Shown piece after piece: positions 58,767-64,000 of a stretch of DNA of 64,000 bases. Source of the stretch: Aliiglaciecola lipolytica E3 (lineage in GTDB: Bacteria; Pseudomonadota; Gammaproteobacteria; Enterobacterales; Alteromonadaceae). Under the pieces are notes generated by a model that saw nothing but the letters and a program-made list of their open reading frames with translations, did no database searches and had not been told where the DNA came from. The stretch's first letter is position 1; every line of letters starts with the position of its first letter. The stretch is taken from contig NZ_BAEN01000041.1 of assembly GCF_000314975.1 (NCBI RefSeq), forward strand, positions 186,001 to 250,000, in the 5' to 3' direction. Made by a program: the position numbers and the translations under genes.

Positions 58767-59092
58767 TAATCTGCTCGCTTTATAAATATTAATCTTATCC
58801 GATTTACGATATACCAAACGAATCCAGTTACCGAAACACCAATAGCAATCGTGTGTTGAAAATCACCTGGCTGCGCGCCCCCCCAATACATAAATCCAAA
58901 TCCAGCGACAAACATCAACATCGCTAACATTGACTGATTTTGAATGCTATGTTGCTTTTTAAATTTATTTAAACTTTTTTTGCGTAAAAGATCTTCAGCG
59001 GTTGCATCCCCAATGGCAAAGCCACAATGGGAACAGGTTGTTGCTTTATCTGAAATAGTCTTGTTACACGAAGGGCAATCTGTCAGTGCCAT
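58766..59092 (-). CDS. Zinc-ribbon membrane protein
   Basis: The 108-residue protein begins MALTDCPSCNKTISDKATTC, a Cys4 zinc ribbon closed by SHCGFAIGDA, then a basic linker and two hydrophobic helices (about 55-72 and 77-97). I do not know a function; this layout is common in small regulators anchored in the inner membrane. The ATG at 59090-59092 has GGAG eight bases upstream. It is coupled to yeaC by a TAGTG junction. Confidence 0.75.
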   Translation of the reverse strand: MALTDCPSCNKTISDKATTCSHCGFAIGDATAEDLLRKKSLNKFKKQHSIQNQSMLAMLMFVAGFGFMYWGGAQPGDFQHTIAIGVSVTGFVWYIVNRIRLIFIKRAD

Positions 59093-59108
59093 ATTTAAAC
59101 TCCAAATA

Positions 59109-59143
59109 CAAAATCGTTGACGGCCTGTATTGACCGTCAACGA
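59109..59143 (-). terminator. Terminator after the AGCS symporter gene
   Basis: The 10-bp perfect stem tcgttgacgg (59114-59123) and ccgtcaacga (59134-59143) is followed on the minus strand by a T-rich run. It lies about 33 bases past the symporter stop and before the zinc-ribbon gene. Confidence 0.8.
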
Positions 59144-59176
59144 TGCACAAATCAGCTAACAATATAGGTTAGAAAT

Positions 59177-60850
59177 CTAAGATTTGTTTTCTTTATTAAA
59201 TCGTACCCAATAATCTTTTACTGAGCTTTTCATTTCTTTACTCAGCATTAAAATACCAAATAAGTTAGGTAAGGTCATCACCACAATAGCAACACTTGCT
59301 AATGTCCAAACAAGCTCAGTGTCGGAAAATGATGCCCATACAAAACCGGCAACATAGACCACACGATAAGGCATGATAGAACGAGCGCCAAGTAAATATG
59401 TCATCGCTCTGTCACCGTAATATGACCAGGCAATTGCGGTTGAAAAAGCAAATAACAACAAACCAATTGATACTATATATTGACCAAATTCGCCAAAATA
59501 TCCTTTCGTGAAAGCTATCGTGGTCAAGCGGGCTGAATGGACCAAAGACTTACCGGTTAATACCAGATTATCTTTGATAAAGCCTCCATCTACTACTTTC
59601 AATGTTCCTGTATATAAATCTTCATCAGTACCAACAGTAAACACAACGTCTTCAGCTAATGAACGGGCATGAATAATTGTGAAACCACCGCTTACTGCTA
59701 CGCCTGAAACCACTTGAATTTCACCATTGTATTTTTCAACACTAGAGCCATCAATATGATTTAAATAACGATACAGGTTATCTCTGTCTTGCTCGTCATT
59801 TTCAGCATAGTTGCCAGCCACTATTTCCAAGCTAGAGCGCTCGAAAACGTTAACGTGTTTTTCTTTCCAAACCCCTGAAGATAAAATGACTAACCCTGTA
59901 ATAGTGCATATCAAAATGGTATCAATAAAAGGCTCTAATATTGACACCATACCTTCAGATACAGGTTCTTTTGTTTTAGCTGCGGCATGCGCAATAGGCG
60001 CTGACCCCTGCCCGGCTTCGTTCGAAAACAAACCACGGTTTACACCACGGTTAAATGCATAAGCAATAGATGCCCCTAAAAATCCGCCAGTAGCAGCAGA
60101 GCCTGTAAATAAATCAGAAAATATGGACACAAATGAAGGCACAATATTGCCTAAATTAGCGAAAATTACCGCAAGCGCGCCAATTAAGTAGATAACCGCC
60201 ATAAAGGGAACAATTTTTGAGGTGACTGCAGCAATTCGATGAATACCACCTAAAATAACTAGCGCCAATAGGATCCCTAAAACGCTACCAACAATCCAAG
60301 GTTCGAATCCGAAGGTTTCTTCGATACTCGTTGCAATGCCGTTACTTTGCGGGAGGTTTCCTGTGCCGAATGAACTGATTACTGTAGCGATCGCAAAAGC
60401 TACCGCTAACCATTTCATATTCAATCGTTTATCCATGTAATACATGGGACCACCGGCCATAGTGCCGTCTTCTGTTTTATCCCGATATTTATGTGAAAGC
60501 GTGACCTCAACAAATTTTGTGGTCATACCGAAAAATGCTGTTGCCCACATCCAAAACAAGGCTGCTGGACCACCCAAAAAGATAGCAAACGCGACACCAC
60601 TTATATTTCCCGTACCCACAGTACCAGATAGCGCAGTTGTTAATGCTCTAAAATGACTAGTATCGCCCGGCGAGTCTTCTGTATCGAATTTTCCAGTAAC
60701 TACTTTCCATGCATGCTTAAAATAGCGAATTTGAGGAAATCCGAGAAAAATGGTAAAAAACAGACCCGTTCCCAGCAAGATGAAAGGGAACAGAGCATTG
60801 CCCCCCAAAAAACTATCTAATAGCTTTAAAAAATCATGAAAAGCTTCCAA
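59177..60850 (-). CDS. Sodium:alanine/glycine symporter (AGCS family)
   Basis: The 557-residue inner-membrane protein shows AGCS signatures: [39 protein letters not shown] and the helix [22 protein letters not shown]. It imports alanine or glycine with sodium. It is about 80-100 residues longer than typical members because of a hydrophilic insertion (about 335-430, containing [14 protein letters not shown] and [14 protein letters not shown]) between two late helices. The start is a TTG at 60848-60850 with a G-rich ribosome-binding site. A terminator lies downstream. Confidence 0.9.
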   Translation of the reverse strand: MEAFHDFLKLLDSFLGGNALFPFILLGTGLFFTIFLGFPQIRYFKHAWKVVTGKFDTEDSPGDTSHFRALTTALSGTVGTGNISGVAFAIFLGGPAALFWMWATAFFGMTTKFVEVTLSHKYRDKTEDGTMAGGPMYYMDKRLNMKWLAVAFAIATVISSFGTGNLPQSNGIATSIEETFGFEPWIVGSVLGILLALVILGGIHRIAAVTSKIVPFMAVIYLIGALAVIFANLGNIVPSFVSIFSDLFTGSAATGGFLGASIAYAFNRGVNRGLFSNEAGQGSAPIAHAAAKTKEPVSEGMVSILEPFIDTILICTITGLVILSSGVWKEKHVNVFERSSLEIVAGNYAENDEQDRDNLYRYLNHIDGSSVEKYNGEIQVVSGVAVSGGFTIIHARSLAEDVVFTVGTDEDLYTGTLKVVDGGFIKDNLVLTGKSLVHSARLTTIAFTKGYFGEFGQYIVSIGLLLFAFSTAIAWSYYGDRAMTYLLGARSIMPYRVVYVAGFVWASFSDTELVWTLASVAIVVMTLPNLFGILMLSKEMKSSVKDYWVRFNKENKS

Positions 60851-60911
60851 GCGACACCCCTTTTTTTATTGTTATTTCGAGTTTATTTTAATGTTATGTT
60901 TTAATATCGCG

Positions 60912-62051
60912 CTAGCGCAAATCATCCACTACCGCATTAACGGCGACCAATAAATCTTCACCTAATTGTTTGCATCTCTGCGCTGACCAACCGTATGCGG
61001 GGTCTGGCAATAGCGCATTATCTTTAAATGGCATCTCAAGCGTGTAGGCTAAACAATCATATAACTGCCCAACAGCATTGGTTGCAACTGTCATATTACC
61101 TTTACCAGGCTCGTCCTTATCGTAACCAAATTCATCTTGAAACTCTGGTGAAACAGTTAAAAAAGCAGATTTGAATGCATCTTCTAAGCCTTTTATGCGC
61201 TCACTGTATCCAGGATTTCCTTCAGCACCAGCCACAAAATTATAAGGAATAGATTCGTCACCGTGGATATCTAAAAACAGATCAACGCCAGTTTGCTGCA
61301 TTTTTTCCATGACTAAAAACACTTCTGGACTTTTATCCATGCTAGGGGCATTCCATTCCCTATTTAAATTTGTGCCAACCGCGTTGGTTCTCAAATGTCC
61401 ACGAACTGAACCATCTGGATTCATATTGGGAACGACATAAATAACTGCTTTATCAAGCAATCTTCTGGCCACACCGTCGTCAGCATCGAAAAGTCGTATT
61501 AAAAGCCCTTCTATTAGCCATTCAGCCATAGATTCGCCGGGATGTTGGCGTCCAATAATCCATATTGTCTTTTTCCCTTCCTCGGCCTCCCCTATTTCTA
61601 GCACAGACATGTCGCGTCCATCCAATGTTTCACCCAAATGGTGCAACTGGCAACGGTCATTCACCTGTGCCGACGCTAACAAATCGAGATGTCTTTCGTA
61701 ACTATAAGGCGTAAAGTAGGCAAAATATGTATGCTTATGTTCAGGCGTGAAGGACATGTTTAAATTGTCACCATCAAAAGTGCTATCGACTCTAAACCAC
61801 TCTTGTCGGTCATAAGAGGCAACAGCTTGATAACCTTGCCACCCTTCAGGATAAGCTGACTTCGCTAAGTCACCTATCTTGATGTTATGTTCCACAAAAG
61901 GTGTAGAGTCCAATTTAAAATGGAACCATTGATAAAACTCAGACTGGTTATCTTTGTTAATTTGTAATTCTATTTGCTTTGGATTCTCTGCATTAACAAC
62001 GACTATATTGCCAGAATCAAAATTGCTGCTTATTTTCACGACTAGACTCAC
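60912..62051 (-). CDS. M14 family carboxypeptidase, cytosolic carboxypeptidase-like
   Basis: The 379 residues have an N-terminal beta-rich domain (about 1-110, ending YFAYFTPYSYERHLDLL) and an M14 domain. The zinc motif is RQHPGESMAEWL, the substrate site includes NMNPDGSVRGHLRTNAVGTNLNREW, the third ligand is DIHGDE, and the catalytic Glu lies in YTLEMPFKD. The N-terminal domain and the motifs fit the AGBL/CCP-like subgroup, which in eukaryotes removes glutamates. In bacteria the substrate is unknown. The start is a GTG at 62049-62051 with a weak ribosome-binding site. Confidence 0.88.
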   Translation of the reverse strand: MSLVVKISSNFDSGNIVVVNAENPKQIELQINKDNQSEFYQWFHFKLDSTPFVEHNIKIGDLAKSAYPEGWQGYQAVASYDRQEWFRVDSTFDGDNLNMSFTPEHKHTYFAYFTPYSYERHLDLLASAQVNDRCQLHHLGETLDGRDMSVLEIGEAEEGKKTIWIIGRQHPGESMAEWLIEGLLIRLFDADDGVARRLLDKAVIYVVPNMNPDGSVRGHLRTNAVGTNLNREWNAPSMDKSPEVFLVMEKMQQTGVDLFLDIHGDESIPYNFVAGAEGNPGYSERIKGLEDAFKSAFLTVSPEFQDEFGYDKDEPGKGNMTVATNAVGQLYDCLAYTLEMPFKDNALLPDPAYGWSAQRCKQLGEDLLVAVNAVVDDLR

Positions 62052-62190
62052 TGAAATTTAAACCGAAATCAATTTACCATAGTCTGAATAAAAATGGGTG
62101 GCGCAGAACTATTAATTTAAATAAAAAAATTAAATTAGCTTATAAATAAAAATATTCTGAAGTGGACTGAAGAAATCGAAAAGGAGATAA

Positions 62191-62240
62191 ACTTGTTGTT
62201 TAGCATCATTAGGGTCAACTATTAATGCAAAACAACAAGT
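62191..62240. repeat. 11-bp inverted repeat downstream of the GAPDH gene
   Basis: The arms acttgttgttt (62191-62201) and aaacaacaagt (62230-62240) are perfect inverted repeats separated by 28 bases. They sit 17 bases past the GAPDH stop. There is no T run, so this is not a standard terminator. Confidence 0.5.
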
Positions 62241-62256
62241 ATTTTAACGTTATCAA

Positions 62257-63702
62257 TTACGCTGGAATTGTGGGATAAGTTAAACCAGCCATTGACTGTA
62301 CGCAACGCATAACCTGACAACTATACCCAAACTCATTGTCGTACCAAACATATAACGTCGCTCTATTTCCAGCCACGATAGTTGCTTGAGAATCAACCAC
62401 GGATGCGGCACGTGAACCGACTAAATCAGTTGACACAATTTCAATTGATGAAGTGAAATCTATCTGATGTTGAAGCGAAGAAAACAAAGAAAGATCACGC
62501 AAGAAGTTATTCATTTCTTCTTTGTCTGTGGCTGTCTCTAAATTCAAGTTTAGAATCGCCAGTGATACATTCGGAGTTGGAACCCGGATTGCATTTCCAG
62601 TCAACTTACCATCTAATTTAGGATAGGCTTTCGAAACCGCCTTAGCCGCCCCAGTTTCAGTAATCACCATATTCAATGCGGCACTACGCCCACGTCGTTC
62701 GGCTTTATGGAAATTATCAATTAGATTTTGGTCATTGGTAAAAGAGTGAACTGTTTCTACATGTCCATTTGTAATGCCATATTTTTCATCTAATGCTTTA
62801 AGCACAGGTGTAATAGCATTGGTAGTACAACTGGCAGCAGACAAAATCGTATCTTCGACTTTAATATCATCATGGTTTACACCGTACACAATATTTTTGA
62901 CATCACCTTTGCCTGGTGCGGTTAAGATAGCTTTTTTGGTCCCTTTCGCCTTTAGGTGTAATCCAAGACCGTCTCGGTCACGCCAGATACCCGTATTATC
63001 AATCACGATAGCATCGTTAATACCGTATTTTGTGTAATCTACGCTGTCCGGTGAATCGGCGTAAATAACCTGAATAAATGAACCATTTGCTTTGATTGCA
63101 TTACGTTCGTGATCGACGGTAATACTACCGTTAAATGGACCGTGTACAGAATCACGACGTAACAAACTTGCGCGTTTTTCCAAGTCGCCGTCTTTACCAC
63201 CACGCACAACAATTGCTTTAAGACGGAGCTTATTGTTTTTACCTTGACGTTCAATCAGAAGTCGCGCTAATAAACGTCCAATTCGGCCAAAACCGTAAAG
63301 AACAACGTCTTGCACAGGATGATTATCTTGTTTATCAGCAATCTCAATTAATTGATCGTTCAAATAAGACTTTATATCTAAATCTTTGAACGCTTCATCG
63401 TGATGGAAAGCAAAAGCTAACTTACCTAAATCGATGTGAGCCGGTGCTAATTTAAGTTTGCTCATTTCCTCAAGAATTGGCCAACTTTCTCTTAGTCTTA
63501 GTTTCTCACCTGTGTGTCGTCTTACGGTGCGGTGAGCTTTAATGATATCAATCGCGCTTGCGCCTAACATTGGTCGCCCAAAAATCGAGATTTCTACGGC
63601 GCTATCACGGTATAGTTTACCCAACAATGGCTGCATTAACTCTGCGTATTCTTGACGCTCTTGCCAACTACCCATTAGCTCTTGTTCAAACTGCTGATTC
63701 AT
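62257..63702 (-). CDS. Glyceraldehyde-3-phosphate dehydrogenase with N-terminal extension
   Basis: The 481 residues end in a complete GAPDH domain (about 130-481): NAD-binding LYGFGRIGRLLARLL, the catalytic Cys292 in LSAASCTTNAITPVL, the RVPTPNVSLAIL segment and the ending WYDNEFGYSCQVMRCV. About 130 extra residues precede it, mainly helical (MNQQFEQELMGSWQERQEYA and HRTVRRHTGEKLRLRESWP). Such long GAPDH forms occur in marine bacteria, and their specific role (glycolytic or gluconeogenic) is not settled by sequence. It has its own promoter candidate at 63747-63775. Confidence 0.9.
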   Translation of the reverse strand: MNQQFEQELMGSWQERQEYAELMQPLLGKLYRDSAVEISIFGRPMLGASAIDIIKAHRTVRRHTGEKLRLRESWPILEEMSKLKLAPAHIDLGKLAFAFHHDEAFKDLDIKSYLNDQLIEIADKQDNHPVQDVVLYGFGRIGRLLARLLIERQGKNNKLRLKAIVVRGGKDGDLEKRASLLRRDSVHGPFNGSITVDHERNAIKANGSFIQVIYADSPDSVDYTKYGINDAIVIDNTGIWRDRDGLGLHLKAKGTKKAILTAPGKGDVKNIVYGVNHDDIKVEDTILSAASCTTNAITPVLKALDEKYGITNGHVETVHSFTNDQNLIDNFHKAERRGRSAALNMVITETGAAKAVSKAYPKLDGKLTGNAIRVPTPNVSLAILNLNLETATDKEEMNNFLRDLSLFSSLQHQIDFTSSIEIVSTDLVGSRAASVVDSQATIVAGNRATLYVWYDNEFGYSCQVMRCVQSMAGLTYPTIPA

Positions 63703-63746
63703 TCTTTACTACCCTAATATGTTTATAGCATCAAAAAACGCCGGGT

Positions 63747-63775
63747 ATTCTATAGGCAGATTTAAATTTCACCAA
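63747..63775 (-). promoter_or_regulatory. Candidate sigma-70 promoter for the GAPDH gene
   Basis: On the minus strand TTGGTG (63775-63770) and TAGAAT (63752-63747) are separated by 17 bases, about 45 bases before the start codon. The -35 match is only moderate. The remainder of 63703-64000 shows no gene I can support. Confidence 0.4.
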
Positions 63776-64000
63776 ACTGGTACAAACTTACAGTTTTCAG
63801 TAGTTTGAAGAGTACCAATTGATATTGAATGTAATTTTACCTCAAAACTTTCAATACAGTGGCAAAGCTAGTGGTAAGACTGAAAAAGAGCCGTGTATTC
63901 ATGTAAAAATATTACACAAAATAATTTTATCAAAAGAGAATTAAAACGACTGAAGGCTATTTTTCAGCAGAAAACTTGATTGAAACAGAGTTTACACAAT

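Overview
The window reads as an ordinary chromosomal segment of a marine gammaproteobacterium, most likely of the order Alteromonadales. That placement is inferred from gene order (ftsH-folP-glmM-tpiA-secG-tRNA-Leu and leuS-lptE-holA-rsfS-rlmH-mrdA-mrdB-mltB-rlpA-dacA-ybeD-lipB-lipA), from many secreted peptidases, and from a roughly 40 percent G+C, A/T-rich style. I see no prophage, insertion sequence, CRISPR array or integron.

Layout. 1-3.96 kb: end of an RhlE-type helicase, yaiI, a DUF2058 gene and topA. 4.3-9.4 kb: a solitary astB, a large Ig-repeat lipoprotein and a dicarboxylate symporter. 9.4-18.6 kb (minus): pnp, a DUF1244 gene, an M14 peptidase, an S9 peptidase, a CNNM/CBS protein, lolD and a LolE-type permease. 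18.9-22.4 kb: an outer-membrane-like protein, metY flanked by two long A/T-rich dyads, a small lipoprotein and the remnant of an S9 peptidase. 22.4-27.9 kb (minus): tRNA-Leu(GAG), secG, tpiA, glmM, folP and ftsH. 28.0-28.4 kb: a decayed rlmE gene. 28.4-33.5 kb: yhbY, a bacterial pepsin, a GNAT acetyltransferase, a split-borosin-type peptide N-methyltransferase, a 74-residue candidate precursor and a diguanylate cyclase. 33.7-37.6 kb (minus): a GH19 lysozyme-like protein, slyD and a Lon-like protease. 37.8-51.2 kb (plus): the leuS to lipA cell-envelope and lipoylation cluster. 51.2-64 kb: a DUF885 lipoprotein, an M24 peptidase, ansA, a DUF349 protein with two small coupled genes, an AGCS symporter, an M14 carboxypeptidase and an N-terminally extended GAPDH.

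The most interesting system lies at 28.7-33.5 kb. A tetrapyrrole-methylase-fold protein at 30640-31440 resembles SonM, the split borosin alpha-N-methyltransferase of Shewanella. It is followed by a small gene (31561-31785) shaped like a RiPP precursor: a helical leader, a short hydrophobic FWCALVPA segment and an acidic tail. A pepsin-like protease and a GNAT acetyltransferase lie directly upstream and overlap or nearly touch it, so they are candidate maturation enzymes. This is inference from order alone. A diguanylate cyclase starts 2 nt after the precursor stop.

The second notable observation is gene loss at conserved loci. rlmE, normally upstream of ftsH, survives only as a frameshifted C-terminal fragment behind an apparently intact heat-shock-type promoter. 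nadD is absent between holA and rsfS. rpsO is absent upstream of pnp. Whether functional copies lie elsewhere cannot be seen here.
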